Shown in pieces: positions 15,923 to 24,700 of a stretch of DNA of 64,000 nt. Made by a program: the position numbers and the translations under genes. The number at the start of each line of letters is the position of its first letter. Positions within the stretch are counted from its first letter, which is position 1. Origin of the DNA: Bordetella ansorpii. GTDB lineage: Bacteria > Pseudomonadota > Gammaproteobacteria > Burkholderiales > Burkholderiaceae_B. Where the stretch lies: contig NZ_FKBS01000025.1 of the NCBI RefSeq assembly GCF_900078315.1, positions 796,171 through 860,170 of the forward strand, given 5' to 3'. Under the pieces are notes generated by a model. The model was not told the origin of the DNA. It worked only from the letters and a program-made list of their open reading frames with translations, and ran no database searches.

Positions 15923-16921
15923 TCAATTGGGCGTGATGCCCGCGTCCTTGATGACGCCTGCCCAGCGCGTCAGCTCGCCGGCCACCATCTGGTCGGTCTG
16001 CGACGGCGTCGAGATCCAGGCTTCGAAACCTTCCTTGCCCAGCCGCTGCGTCATCGCTGGTGTCCGCAGGGCCTGTGCCAGCCTGGCGTTCAAGGTGTCG
16101 ACCACCGCCTGCGGCGTGCCCGCGGGCGCGCTGACGACGAACCAGGTATTGAACTCGTAGCCCGGCAGGCCCGACTCGGCGATGGTGGGCACGTCGGGCA
16201 ACAGGGGCGAACGCGTCTTGCCCGTCACGCCCAGCGCGCGCAGCTTGCCGCCGTCGACCTGCGGCTTGGCCGCCGACAGCACCGGAAAACTCATCTGCAC
16301 CTGCCCGCTGATGGTGTCCACCATGGCGGGGCCGCCGCCCTTGTAGGGCACGTGCAGGATCTGTGTCTTGGACACCGACTTGAACAGCTCGGCGGCCATG
16401 TGGAACGTGCTGCCCGAGCCCGCCGAACCGAAGCTCAATTCGTTGGCGGGCCGCGCGCGCACGTAGGCCAGCAGTTCGGCCACGCTGGATACCGGCAGGC
16501 CGTTGGTGACCGTCAGCACGTGCTGCGAAGTGGCCACCGTGCCGACCGAACGCAGGTCTTTCAGCGTGTCGAACGGCATGTCCTTGAACAGCGAGGGATT
16601 GATCGCCAGCGACATGGTGTTGATGGCCAGCGTGTAGCCGTCCGGCTTCGCGCGCGCCACGGCGGCCATGCCGATGTTGCCCGAGGCGCCCGCGCGGTTT
16701 TCCACCACCACGGTCTGCCCCAGCGACTTGCCCCAGGCATCGGCGATCAGCCGGGCGGCGATGTCGACACTGCCGCCGGGCGCGAACGGCGCGACCAGGG
16801 TGATGGAACGCTGCGGAAAGGTCTCGGCCCGCGCGGGCGCGGCGGCCAGTGCAGACACGGCGGCGACGGCACAGGCGGCCAGCGCCGCGATGGAACGTAA
16901 AGACGGGAAATCGTGATTCAT
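15923..16921 (-). CDS. Bug-family solute-binding protein of the leuCD-like cluster
   Basis: A periplasmic receptor of 332 residues with a signal peptide ending near APARAETFP. Family marks are SITLVAPFAPGGSVDIAAR, VVENRAGASGNIG and PDGYTLAIN. It is the first gene of a leftward operon with the leuC-like, leuD-like and hydrolase genes and is divergent from a LysR-type regulator, the classical set-up for a substrate-induced catabolic cluster. The ligand is probably a short carboxylic acid, which fits an aconitase-type enzyme downstream. AGGAG about 9 bases upstream supports the start. No TctAB permease is encoded here. Confidence 0.92.
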   Translation of the reverse strand: MNHDFPSLRSIAALAACAVAAVSALAAAPARAETFPQRSITLVAPFAPGGSVDIAARLIADAWGKSLGQTVVVENRAGASGNIGMAAVARAKPDGYTLAINTMSLAINPSLFKDMPFDTLKDLRSVGTVATSQHVLTVTNGLPVSSVAELLAYVRARPANELSFGSAGSGSTFHMAAELFKSVSKTQILHVPYKGGGPAMVDTISGQVQMSFPVLSAAKPQVDGGKLRALGVTGKTRSPLLPDVPTIAESGLPGYEFNTWFVVSAPAGTPQAVVDTLNARLAQALRTPAMTQRLGKEGFEAWISTPSQTDQMVAGELTRWAGVIKDAGITPN

Positions 16922-17026
16922 GCGCTTGTCTCCTCTTGTGGAACCGCCTGTTCTTCGGCGGCTTTGAATGGTCCAAGGCAGTGTATATCCCTGTTCTATT
17001 CTTATAATTAATGCCTGGATAAACCT

Positions 17027-17047
17027 TTATTCAATTGAATTGAATAA
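17027..17047. promoter_or_regulatory. 21-bp perfect palindrome, probable LysR operator
   Basis: TTATTCAATT (17027-17036) and AATTGAATAA (17038-17047) are perfect arms around a single G. It lies 12 bases before the LysR start and about 106 bases from the divergent Bug gene. It contains the T-N11-A form typical of LysR binding sites, and its A/T content stands out against the GC-rich surroundings. Confidence 0.65.
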
Positions 17048-17059
17048 TCTGCACGCAGA

Positions 17060-17989
17060 ATGCTTCGCATGGACGGCCTTTCCGATCTCGCGTTCTTTTC
17101 CCTGCTGGTGCGCCACGGCAACCTGTCCGCCACCGCGCGCGAACTGGGCGTGACGCCGCCCGCGGTCAGCACGCGGCTGGCCAATCTCGAACGGCGCCTG
17201 GGCGTGCGCCTCTTGAACCGCACCACGCGGCGGGTCAGCGTCACGCACGAAGGCGAAATCTACCTGGCGGGCGGCGGCCGCATCCTGGCCGAACTGGAGG
17301 CGCTGGAACGCAGCGTGTCCAGCACGCGCGCCGAGCCGCGCGGCCTGCTGCGGCTGAACGCCACGTTCGGCTTCGGCCGCGCGCACATCGTGCCGGCCGT
17401 GTCGGACTTCGCGCGGCAATATCCCGAGGTCGAGGTGCAGATGCAACTGACGGACCGTCCCATCAACCTGCTGGACGAGCGCTACGACGTCGGCGTGCGC
17501 TTCGGCGAGATGCCCGATGCCCGCCTGACCGCGCGCAAGCTGGCCTCGAACCGCCGCCTGCTGTGCGCCTCGCCGGCCTATCTGCGCGCGCACGGCGAGC
17601 CCCGCGCGCCGGGCGACCTGACGCGCCATCGCTGCATCGTCCTGCGCGAGGACAATGTGGCCTACGGCACCTGGCACCTGCGCTGCGGCCAGCGCAGCGA
17701 AACCGTGAAGGTGCGCGGGGCACTCAGCGCCAACGACGGCCAGAGTGCCCTGCAATGGGCGCTGGACGGCCACGGCATTGTGATGCGTTCGGAATGGGAG
17801 ACGGCCGCGTATCTGCGCGGCGGCCAGTTGCAGGAAGTGCTGCCCGACTGGGCCACCCCGCCTGCCGACATCTACGCGCTGTACCCCGAACGCCTGAATC
17901 TGCCCGCCAAGACCATCGCCTTCGTGGACTTCCTGTCGCAGCGGCTGGCCGGCCACCTGCGCCGCGAAGCGGGCGACGCGGCGTGGTGA
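17060..17989 (+). CDS. LysR-family transcriptional regulator
   Basis: A DNA-binding regulator of 309 residues. Its N-terminal winged helix (LSDLAFFSLLVRHGNLSA, then TPPAVSTRLANLERRLG) is followed by a LysR-type effector domain (GLLRLNATFGFGR, DVGVRFGEMPD). It is divergent from the Bug-leuC-leuD-hydrolase operon and probably activates it in response to the imported substrate while repressing itself through the palindrome at 17027-17047. A second ATG at 17069 would start MDGLSDLAFF, which fits the family slightly better; neither has a good ribosome binding site. Confidence 0.92.
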   Translation: MLRMDGLSDLAFFSLLVRHGNLSATARELGVTPPAVSTRLANLERRLGVRLLNRTTRRVSVTHEGEIYLAGGGRILAELEALERSVSSTRAEPRGLLRLNATFGFGRAHIVPAVSDFARQYPEVEVQMQLTDRPINLLDERYDVGVRFGEMPDARLTARKLASNRRLLCASPAYLRAHGEPRAPGDLTRHRCIVLREDNVAYGTWHLRCGQRSETVKVRGALSANDGQSALQWALDGHGIVMRSEWETAAYLRGGQLQEVLPDWATPPADIYALYPERLNLPAKTIAFVDFLSQRLAGHLRREAGDAAW

Positions 17990-17999
17990 ACCGAGCGGG

Positions 18000-18305
18000 T
18001 CAGAGCAGGACTTCCAGGCCTTTGCGGGCCACCAGATCAAGCAATTTCAGCGAAGGGCCGTTGGGGTGCTTGTCCCCTCGCTCCCATTTCTGGACCGTGG
18101 ATGCGCTGGTGTTCAGATAAGCGGCGAACACCGCCTGACTGGCACGATGACGCAAACGCAGCGCCTTGATCTCGGACGCCGTGTAATCGCGCACGGGAGG
18201 CAGGATGGACGGATCGAATTCGCGCATGGTCTGCGCGTCGATCAGGCCCACCTCGGCGAAGTCCTGCGCCGTGTCTTGCAACGTCTTCAACAATCGGCTG
18301 GCCAT
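18000..18305 (-). CDS. HigA/NadS-like HTH antitoxin
   Basis: A 101-residue protein with a C-terminal XRE-type helix-turn-helix: RHRASQAVFAAYLNTSASTV followed by QKWERGDKHPNGP. The N-terminal helix region would wrap the toxin. It is encoded 39 bases after a RelE-like toxin, in the toxin-first order of HigBA systems. It should neutralise that toxin and repress the operon by binding the palindrome at 18705-18720. The stop lies 10 bases from the convergent LysR stop. Confidence 0.85.
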   Translation of the reverse strand: MASRLLKTLQDTAQDFAEVGLIDAQTMREFDPSILPPVRDYTASEIKALRLRHRASQAVFAAYLNTSASTVQKWERGDKHPNGPSLKLLDLVARKGLEVLL

Positions 18306-18344
18306 TGTTTCTTACCTCGATCAATCTGCCCGCCGCGATGGCCA

Positions 18345-18671
18345 TCAGCAACTGGGAAGACCGCCACCCAACAAGATTCCTGATAACCGCTTCAACGACT
18401 GCAGTTCCCGTTCGTCGATATTGTCACGCTCGTTCTTGGCGAAACCATAGATGAAGAAGAAACGGTCATCGCGGCGGTAAGCCAATAATGTCCGTGCTCC
18501 ACCGCGCTTACCTCGACCAGGCAGAGCCACGCGCTTCTTGATCACATGCCCGCCCAACTCAGCGTCGGCCAGACCCATCCGTATGTCCGCCGCCGCCGCC
18601 AGCAAGGCCGAATCCGTCAGTCCTTCCTGGCTGGCCCATTTGGCGAATGGCCTGGTTTTGTAGACACGCAT
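18345..18671 (-). CDS. RelE/HigB-like toxin
   Basis: A 108-residue protein of the PF06296 RelE-like group. MRVYKTRPFAKWASQEGL at the start, a central KKRVALPGRGKRGGARTL basic strand and YRRDDRFFFIYGFAKNERDNI are characteristic. Related toxins cut mRNA on the ribosome. The start at 18671 is chosen from family alignment; an in-frame ATG at 18683 would add four residues, and the open frame begins at 18719, inside the likely operator. It is transcribed leftward ahead of its antitoxin and appears intact, unlike the mazF remnant at 6.7 kb. Confidence 0.85.
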   Translation of the reverse strand: MRVYKTRPFAKWASQEGLTDSALLAAAADIRMGLADAELGGHVIKKRVALPGRGKRGGARTLLAYRRDDRFFFIYGFAKNERDNIDERELQSLKRLSGILLGGGLPSC

Positions 18672-18704
18672 GTCGGATCGCATGAACAGTTGATTATGCC
18701 ACTT

Positions 18705-18720
18705 AGTGATATAGATCACT
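18705..18720. promoter_or_regulatory. palindrome upstream of the toxin-antitoxin pair
   Basis: AGTGAT (18705-18710) and ATCACT (18715-18720) are perfect 6-bp arms around ATAG, 34 bases before the toxin start, with a TATA-rich centre. It is placed where the antitoxin would bind to repress its own promoter. Confidence 0.55.
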
Positions 18721-18795
18721 CAAGCATATTCACACTCGCCATGCCGCGACAGCTACCCATTCCGGCAGCTGGACAACGCAATCCACCTCCACGAA

Positions 18796-18825
18796 ACAAA
18801 AAGGGCGAACCCGAAGGTCCGCCCC
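18796..18825 (-). terminator. rho-independent terminator of metK
   Basis: On the minus strand GGGCGGACC and GGTTCGCCC pair (one G-U) around a TTCG loop and are followed by TTTTTGTTTC. It lies about 45 bases past the metK stop: a textbook intrinsic terminator. Confidence 0.9.
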
Positions 18826-18868
18826 ATCGCCCGCCGCGTTTCGCGGCAGGCCATTCATGCTTGCAACA

Positions 18869-20032
18869 TCAAGCGGCGCGCTTGAGCACCTGCACCTTGT
18901 CCGTGGCTTCCCACGAGAACTCGGGCTCGCTGCGGCCGAAGTGGCCATAGGCCGCGGTCTTGGCGTAGATCGGGCGCAGCAGGTCCAGCATGTTGACGAT
19001 GCCCTTCGGACGCAGGTCGAAGTGCTCGCGCACCAGCTTGGCGATCTCGTCGTCGGGAATGACGCCCGTGCCTTCGGTGTAGACCGTGATGTTGATGGGC
19101 TCGGCCACGCCGATGGCGTAGCTCACCTGCACCTGGCACTGGCGCGCCAGGCCGGCGGCCACGACGTTCTTGGCCACGTAGCGGGCGGCATAGGCGGCCG
19201 AGCGGTCGACCTTCGAGGGATCCTTGCCCGAGAACGCGCCGCCGCCGTGCGGGCAAGCGCCGCCGTACGTGTCGACGATGATCTTGCGGCCGGTCAGGCC
19301 GCAATCGCCCTGCGGGCCGCCGATGACGAAACGGCCGGTCGGGTTGACCAGGAACTTGGTCTTGGGGGTGATCAGGCCTTCGGGGAAGCAAGGCTTGATG
19401 ATTTCCTCGATGACGGCTTCGTGGATCTCGGGCTGCGAGATCTCGGGCGCGTGCTGCGTGGACAGCACCACCGTGTCGACCTCGGCCGGACGGCCGTCGA
19501 TGTAGCGGAACGTGACCTGCGACTTGGCGTCCGGACGCAGCCACGGCAGGCGGCCGTCCTTGCGCAGTTCGCTCTGGCGCTGCACCAGGCGGTGCGAGTA
19601 CCAGATCGGAGCGGGCATCAGGTCGGGCGTTTCGTCGCAGGCGTAGCCGAACATCAGGCCCTGGTCGCCAGCGCCCTGGTTCAGGTAGTCCTCGGACGTG
19701 CGATCGACGCCCTGGGCGATGTCGGGCGACTGCTTGTCGTAGGCGACCAGCACGGCGCAACCCTTGTAGTCGATGCCGTATTCGGTGTTGTCGTAGCCGA
19801 TGCGGCGGATCGTGTCGCGCGCGACCTGGATGTAGTCGACGTTGGCGGTCGTGGTGATCTCGCCAGCCAGCACCACCAGACCCGTGTTGCACAGCGTTTC
19901 GGCTGCCACGCGGGCGTTGGGATCCTGCTCGAAAATGGCGTCCAGGATGGAATCGGAGATCTGGTCGGCGACCTTGTCCGGGTGACCTTCCGAAACGGAT
20001 TCGGAGGTGAAGAGGAAATCGTTGTTGGCCAC
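18869..20032 (-). CDS. metK: S-adenosylmethionine synthetase
   Basis: A cytosolic enzyme of 387 residues making SAM from methionine and ATP. Diagnostic stretches are [16 protein letters not shown], the ATP motif [12 protein letters not shown], and [16 protein letters not shown]. The GTG start at 20032 is chosen because AAAGGA lies 6 bases upstream and the protein then begins [13 protein letters not shown] at the family's usual point; reading further upstream would run through a leader hairpin. It is transcribed singly, with a strong terminator. Its roughly 200-base leader is structured (20048-20113) and may be regulatory. Confidence 0.97.
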   Translation of the reverse strand: MANNDFLFTSESVSEGHPDKVADQISDSILDAIFEQDPNARVAAETLCNTGLVVLAGEITTTANVDYIQVARDTIRRIGYDNTEYGIDYKGCAVLVAYDKQSPDIAQGVDRTSEDYLNQGAGDQGLMFGYACDETPDLMPAPIWYSHRLVQRQSELRKDGRLPWLRPDAKSQVTFRYIDGRPAEVDTVVLSTQHAPEISQPEIHEAVIEEIIKPCFPEGLITPKTKFLVNPTGRFVIGGPQGDCGLTGRKIIVDTYGGACPHGGGAFSGKDPSKVDRSAAYAARYVAKNVVAAGLARQCQVQVSYAIGVAEPINITVYTEGTGVIPDDEIAKLVREHFDLRPKGIVNMLDLLRPIYAKTAAYGHFGRSEPEFSWEATDKVQVLKRAA

Positions 20033-20047
20033 AGGTAATCCTTTATG

Positions 20048-20113
20048 GCGCCGGTACCGCACCGGCGCTCACACAGGTTGAACGGGCGCGCTGCACCCCG
20101 GACCGCAACCTGC
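20048..20113 (-). promoter_or_regulatory. structured 5' leader of metK, possible cis-regulatory RNA
   Basis: Two stem-loops precede the metK start: a proximal one with GCGCCGG (20048-20054) and CCGGCGC (20062-20068), a 7-bp perfect stem ending 8 bases from the ribosome binding site, and a distal one with CAGGTTG (20074-20080) pairing with CAACCTG (20107-20113). I do not recognise it as a named SAM riboswitch. The proximal hairpin could regulate ribosome access. Confidence 0.45.
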
Positions 20114-20317
20114 AAAGGACTATTGATCTGGGCGCGACGCTTTAGCGGATTTGGCGGGCCCAGCCGAAACGGAACCTGCCGTCGCTCCGCAAGTTGTCGG
20201 TTAACTCGGCGACTGCTGGGCATTTTAGGCGAAAATGACAGGTTCATGCTCGCGCGCCTTTTTTACCCGCGCGCGTGCGCCTGCCTGACCTCCCAGTTAC
20301 AAAACGTCTTTCACCGC

Positions 20318-21196
20318 ATGCTGCTCTCCCTGGTCCGCCTGGCCGCCGCCCTGCCCCTGCCCGTCCTGCACGCGGCGGGCCGCCTGGTCGGCCGCCTGAT
20401 CTACGCCTGGCCCGGCAAATACCGCACGCGCCTGCGCGCCAACGCCACCCAGGCCGGCTATCCCGATGCCGCCTTCGCGCGCCGCGCGGCCGGCGAGATC
20501 GGCGCCATGATCCTGGAGCTGCCGCGCGTCTGGTTCCGGCACGACGCCTGCATGCGGCAGGTCGTGTCCGATGACGACGCCATCGTCCAGGAAGCGCTGG
20601 CCGAAGGCCGCGGCATCCTGTTCCTCACGCCGCACCTGGGCAGCTTCGACATCGCGGCGCGCTACACCGCCCAGTTGCTTCCGCTGACGGTCATGTTCCG
20701 CCCGCCGCGCAAGTCCATCCTGGCGCCGGTGCTTGAGACCGCCCGCAACACCTCCAGCATCAAGGCCGTGCCCGCCACCCTGCAGGGCGTTCGGGATTTC
20801 GTGCGCACCCTGCGGCGCGGCGAGGCCGTCGGCCTGCTGCCCGACCAGGCCCCGGGCGTGGGCGACGGCGTCTGGGTGCCCTTCTTCGGCCGGCCCGCGT
20901 ACACCATGACCCTGCCCGGCAAGCTGGCCGCGCAGACCGGCGTGGCCGTCATCCTCTCGGCCGGCGAGCGCCTGCCCGGCGGCCGCGGCTGGCGCGTGCA
21001 CCACATGCGCGTGCCGGGCCCGCTGCCCAAGGACGCCGCCGAACAGGCCGCGCTGTTCAACAGCGTGATGGAGCAGCTGATCCGACGTTTCCCGCATCAA
21101 TACCTGTGGGGCTACAACCGCTACAAGACCCCGCGCGGCGCACCGCCCGCCCCCGGCGCGCAAGCGCCGGCCGCCACGCCGTCCGAGGCCTCCTGA
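20318..21196 (+). CDS. lpxL: lipid A late acyltransferase (LpxL-type), first copy
   Basis: An inner-membrane enzyme of 292 residues of the LpxL/HtrB family that adds a secondary acyl chain to lipid A. The catalytic H-x4-D box is HLGSFD, near residue 108, followed by a ..FRPPRKS.. substrate strand and LLPDQAPG. The start at 20318 gives a typical hydrophobic N-terminus (LLSLVRLAAALPLPVL); an in-frame ATG at 20246 with a weak AGG would add 24 residues and cannot be excluded. It is followed 4 bases on by a second acyltransferase, the tandem arrangement known from Bordetella ahead of dapF. The C-terminal tail is Pro/Ala-rich. Confidence 0.9.
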   Translation: MLLSLVRLAAALPLPVLHAAGRLVGRLIYAWPGKYRTRLRANATQAGYPDAAFARRAAGEIGAMILELPRVWFRHDACMRQVVSDDDAIVQEALAEGRGILFLTPHLGSFDIAARYTAQLLPLTVMFRPPRKSILAPVLETARNTSSIKAVPATLQGVRDFVRTLRRGEAVGLLPDQAPGVGDGVWVPFFGRPAYTMTLPGKLAAQTGVAVILSAGERLPGGRGWRVHHMRVPGPLPKDAAEQAALFNSVMEQLIRRFPHQYLWGYNRYKTPRGAPPAPGAQAPAATPSEAS

Positions 21197-21200
21197 TCCC

Positions 21201-22091
21201 ATGACCGCTTTCAAGATCCGGGCCTTGACCGCCCTGTTCCGCTGGTTCGGCCGCATGAGCCCCGCTGGCCGCCAGCGCGCGGGCCGCGCGCTGACCTGGG
21301 TCGCGATGCGCCTGGCGGGCCGGCGCGCCGGCATCGTGCGCCGCAATCTGCAACTGTGCTTTCCCGACCAGCCCGAGACCGTGCGCGAGCAATGGCTGCG
21401 CGATCACTTCCGCGCCCTGTGCCAATCCATCGTCGACCGTGGACTGCTGTGGTACGGCGACCCGGCCGTCATCCGCGACACCGTATCGCTGCAAGGTGAA
21501 GAACAGATCCCCGAGCTGCGGGCACAGGGCCGCCCCGTCATCCTGCTGGCGCCCCATTTCACCTCGCTGGATGCCGCGGCCACGCGCCTGAGCATGATCA
21601 TTCCCAGCAGCGCCACCATGTACACCCCGCAACGCGACCCGGCCATCGACGCCATCGTGCTGGCCGGCCGCGCCCGATTCAACGACGTGCAGCTGGTCAA
21701 CCGCAAGGACGGCGTACGCGGCCTGATCCGCCACCTGCGCGAACTGCGCGCGGTGTATTACCTGCCCGACATGGATTTCGGCCGCACCGGCTCGGTATTC
21801 GTGCCGTTCTTCGGCGTGCCCGCCGCCACGCTGCTGGCCACCGCGCAACTGGCCCGCAAATGGAACGCCGCCGTGCTGCCCATCGTCGATTTCTGGGACC
21901 CTGCCACCGGCAAGTACCGCGTTCGCGTGCTGCCGCCGCTGGCCGACTTTCCCGGCGAGGACTCGCTCGAAGACGCCACCGCGCGGCTGAACCGCGAGAT
22001 CGAGTCCTGGGTTCTCGAATGCCCGTCCCAATATTATTGGGTGCACCGGCGCTTCAAGACGCGCCCCGAAGGCGAACCCAAGCTGTACTGA
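21201..22091 (+). CDS. lipid A late acyltransferase (LpxL-type), second copy
   Basis: A 296-residue relative of the preceding protein with clearly different sequence. The catalytic box is HFTSLD (near residue 115), followed by [12 protein letters not shown] and [19 protein letters not shown]. It would attach the second late acyl chain to lipid A. Two non-identical copies suggest two acylation positions or chain-length preferences; in Bordetella the paired genes are called lpxL1 and lpxL2. It is translated from the same transcript as its upstream partner. Confidence 0.9.
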   Translation: MTAFKIRALTALFRWFGRMSPAGRQRAGRALTWVAMRLAGRRAGIVRRNLQLCFPDQPETVREQWLRDHFRALCQSIVDRGLLWYGDPAVIRDTVSLQGEEQIPELRAQGRPVILLAPHFTSLDAAATRLSMIIPSSATMYTPQRDPAIDAIVLAGRARFNDVQLVNRKDGVRGLIRHLRELRAVYYLPDMDFGRTGSVFVPFFGVPAATLLATAQLARKWNAAVLPIVDFWDPATGKYRVRVLPPLADFPGEDSLEDATARLNREIESWVLECPSQYYWVHRRFKTRPEGEPKLY

Positions 22092-22141
22092 ACAGCGGCC
22101 GGGCGGCATGCCGCCTGCCCGGATTGAGCGATAATCTTCCG

Positions 22142-23023
22142 ATGATCTGGAACTTCACCAAGATGCATGGCGCCGGCAACGACTTCGTCGTGCTCGACGG
22201 CGTGCGTCAAACCATCGACATGACACCGGAGCGCGCCCGCGCCCTGGCCGACCGCCATTTCGGCGTGGGCGCCGACCAGATCCTGCTGGTCGAGCCCGCC
22301 ACCCGTCCCGACGCCGATTTCCGCTACCGCATCTTCAACGCCGACGGCGGCGAGGTCGAACACTGCGGCAACGGCGCGCGCTGCTTCGTGCGCTTCGTGC
22401 ACGAGCAGGGCCTGTCCGACCGCAACCCGCTGCGCGCCGAGATCGCCACCGGCGTCATCGTGCTGGACGAAGGCGACGACGCGCAGGTCACTGTCGAGAT
22501 GGGCGCCACCCGCTTCGACCCGCCCGCGCTGCCGTTCGACACCGATGGCCTGTCCTCGCGCCCGCAGCACGACGACACGCTCTGGCCGCTCGATCTGGGC
22601 GCATCCGGCACGGTGGAACTGTCGCTGGTGGCCATCTCCAATCCACACGCGGTGCAGGTGGTCGACGACGTCGACACCGCCCTCGTGGGCATCGTCGGCC
22701 CGCTGGTCGAATCGCATCCGCGCTTTGCCAAGCGCGTCAACGCGGGTTTCATGCAGGTGGTCGATACGCACGACATCCGGCTGCGCGTGTACGAACGCGG
22801 CGCCGGCGAAACCCTGGCCTGCGGCACGGGCGCCTGCGCGGCGGTGGCCGCCGGCATCCGGCGCGGCCTGCTGGCCAGCCCGGTGCGCGTGCAGACTCGC
22901 GGCGGCGTGCTCACGGTCGCGTGGGATGGCGTCCAGTTGCGCATGACCGGCCCCGCCGAATCCGTCTTCGCCGGCCAGATCGACATCGACAAGCTGGTCT
23001 TCTCCCTGGCCCTGAACCGCTGA
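22142..23023 (+). CDS. dapF: diaminopimelate epimerase
   Basis: A cytosolic, cofactor-independent epimerase of 293 residues converting LL- to meso-diaminopimelate for lysine and peptidoglycan synthesis. [16 protein letters not shown] opens the protein, and the two catalytic cysteines are in HCGNGARC and ACGTGACA, both present. Length is normal (slightly long at an insertion after residue 130). The ATG at 22142 agrees with the family start. It follows the lpxL pair by 50 bases and precedes a DUF484 gene by 10, a widespread order (dapF-DUF484-xerC). Confidence 0.97.
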   Translation: MIWNFTKMHGAGNDFVVLDGVRQTIDMTPERARALADRHFGVGADQILLVEPATRPDADFRYRIFNADGGEVEHCGNGARCFVRFVHEQGLSDRNPLRAEIATGVIVLDEGDDAQVTVEMGATRFDPPALPFDTDGLSSRPQHDDTLWPLDLGASGTVELSLVAISNPHAVQVVDDVDTALVGIVGPLVESHPRFAKRVNAGFMQVVDTHDIRLRVYERGAGETLACGTGACAAVAAGIRRGLLASPVRVQTRGGVLTVAWDGVQLRMTGPAESVFAGQIDIDKLVFSLALNR

Positions 23024-23033
23024 CCCGGCACCC

Positions 23034-23708
23034 ATGACCACCTCTTCCTTCTCCCCGCAGGACATCGCCGATTTCCTGCACGCAAACCCCGAATTCCCCG
23101 ACCTGCACCCCGAGGTCTTCGCCGCGATGCGCGTGCCGCATCCGCACGGCACGCAGACCATCTCGCTGGGCGAGCGGCAGATCCTCACGCTGCGCGAGCG
23201 CGTGCGCGACCTGGAATGGCGCATCAACGAGATGATGCGCAACGCCGCCACCAACGAATCCATCGGCGCGCGCATCACGCAATGGAGCCAGCGGCTGCTG
23301 GCCGAGCGCGATGCACAGTTGCTGCCCGGCGCCATCGCCATGGGCCTGGCCGAGCAATTCGACATCGACCACATCGCGCTGCGCCTGTGGAACCTGCCCG
23401 GTTTGTCGGCGGACAACGGATACGCCGGCGCCGTCTCGGCGGACGTGCGCACCTTCGCCGACAGCCTGAAAACACCGTACTGCGGCAATGACGCCGAGTT
23501 CGAGGCGGCCGCATGGCTGGCCGCCAAGCCGCGTTCGCTGGCCCTGGTCGCGCTGCGCCCGGCCGACGATACCGCCAGCGTGGGCCTGCTGGTGCTGGGT
23601 TCCGACGACCCGGCGCGCTTCGATCCCGAGATGGGCACGGCCTTTCTCGAATCCATCGGGCAACTGGCCTCGGCTGCCCTGAACCGACTGGCCGAGCCAG
23701 CCGGCTGA
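23034..23708 (+). CDS. DUF484 family protein (GAF-like)
   Basis: A 224-residue cytosolic protein of the DUF484 family, with DIADFLHANPEFPDLHPEVF at the N-terminus, a coiled-coil-like segment around residues 45-75 (SLGERQILTLRERVRDLEW), and a GAF-like C-terminal domain. Its function is unestablished; the gene is conserved between dapF and xerC in many proteobacteria. Its TGA overlaps the xerC ATG by one base, implying coupling. Confidence 0.88.
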   Translation: MTTSSFSPQDIADFLHANPEFPDLHPEVFAAMRVPHPHGTQTISLGERQILTLRERVRDLEWRINEMMRNAATNESIGARITQWSQRLLAERDAQLLPGAIAMGLAEQFDIDHIALRLWNLPGLSADNGYAGAVSADVRTFADSLKTPYCGNDAEFEAAAWLAAKPRSLALVALRPADDTASVGLLVLGSDDPARFDPEMGTAFLESIGQLASAALNRLAEPAG

Positions 23709-24700
23709 TGCCATCACCGCCAGGGCCGCCCATGACGACCGAACCGTCCGCCGCCCAGGCCGATCCCATGCAGGCCTGGCTGCGCCACCTGCAAACCCAC
23801 CGCCGCTACGCCGACCACACGCTGGACGGCTACGCGCGCGACCTGCGCCGCCTGGCCGAGTTGGCCCGGCAGGCCAATCTGCCCCTCGAACGCCTGTCCA
23901 ACGGCCACATCCGCCAGTTCGTGGCGCGCCTGCACGCCCAGGGCCTGGGCCCGCGCAGCCTGGCGCGCCTGCTGGCCGCGTGGCGTGGCTTCTATCAATG
24001 GTGGGCGCCGCAGGCGGACCTGCCGGGCAACCCCGCAACAGGCGTGCGCGCGCCCAAGGCGCCGCGCGGCCTGCCCAAGGCTCTGTCGGTGGAACAGGCC
24101 CAGGGCCTGCTCGACCATGCCGCCGGACATCCGTCGAACGATCCCGCGGCGGCGCGCGATACGGCCATCTTCGAACTGTTCTATTCCAGCGGCTTGCGGC
24201 TGTCCGAACTGACCGGGTTGGATAGGCAATACACCCGCGAATCCGGCTATGAATCGAGCGGCTGGCTCGACCTGGCCTCGGCCGAAGTCATCGTGCTGGG
24301 CAAGGGCGGCAAGCGCCGCTCGGTGCCGGTCGGCAGCGCCGCACTGGACGCATTGCGCAAATGGCTGGAAGTGCGCGGCCAGTTGGCGGCCGGCGGCACG
24401 CCGGACGACGCCGCGGCGTTGTTCGTGGGTGCGCGCGGCAAGCGCATCTCGCCGCGCGTGGTGCAGGCCCGGCTGGCCGCGCTGGCGCAGGCGGCCGGCC
24501 TGCCCGCGCACGTGCATCCGCACGTGCTGCGCCACAGCTTCGCCAGCCACGTCCTGCAATCGGCGCAAGACCTGCGCGCCGTGCAGGAGATGCTGGGCCA
24601 CGCCAACATCTCCACCACCCAGATCTACACCCGGCTGGATTTCCAGCATCTATCCAAGGCCTACGACCAGGCGCATCCGCGCGCTGGCCGCAAGTCCTGA
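23708..24700 (+). CDS. xerC: tyrosine recombinase XerC
   Basis: A recombinase of 330 residues that, with XerD, resolves chromosome dimers at dif. It has an N-terminal SAM-like domain (HRRYADHTLDGYARDLRRL) and a C-terminal catalytic domain with Arg in SSGLRLSEL, Lys in GKGGKRRSVP, HVLRHSFASH, GHANISTTQIY and the nucleophilic Tyr in that last motif. ATG at 23708 overlaps the preceding stop; an alternative ATG at 23732 gives a protein nearer the usual length. The position behind dapF-DUF484 marks it as the housekeeping XerC rather than a phage integrase. Confidence 0.95.
   Translation: MPSPPGPPMTTEPSAAQADPMQAWLRHLQTHRRYADHTLDGYARDLRRLAELARQANLPLERLSNGHIRQFVARLHAQGLGPRSLARLLAAWRGFYQWWAPQADLPGNPATGVRAPKAPRGLPKALSVEQAQGLLDHAAGHPSNDPAAARDTAIFELFYSSGLRLSELTGLDRQYTRESGYESSGWLDLASAEVIVLGKGGKRRSVPVGSAALDALRKWLEVRGQLAAGGTPDDAAALFVGARGKRISPRVVQARLAALAQAAGLPAHVHPHVLRHSFASHVLQSAQDLRAVQEMLGHANISTTQIYTRLDFQHLSKAYDQAHPRAGRKS

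Noticed and set aside
23708-24700. tyrosine recombinase as a sign of an integrated element
   Set aside because: Position behind dapF-DUF484 and full sequence pattern mark it as housekeeping XerC; no attachment-site repeats or phage genes flank it.
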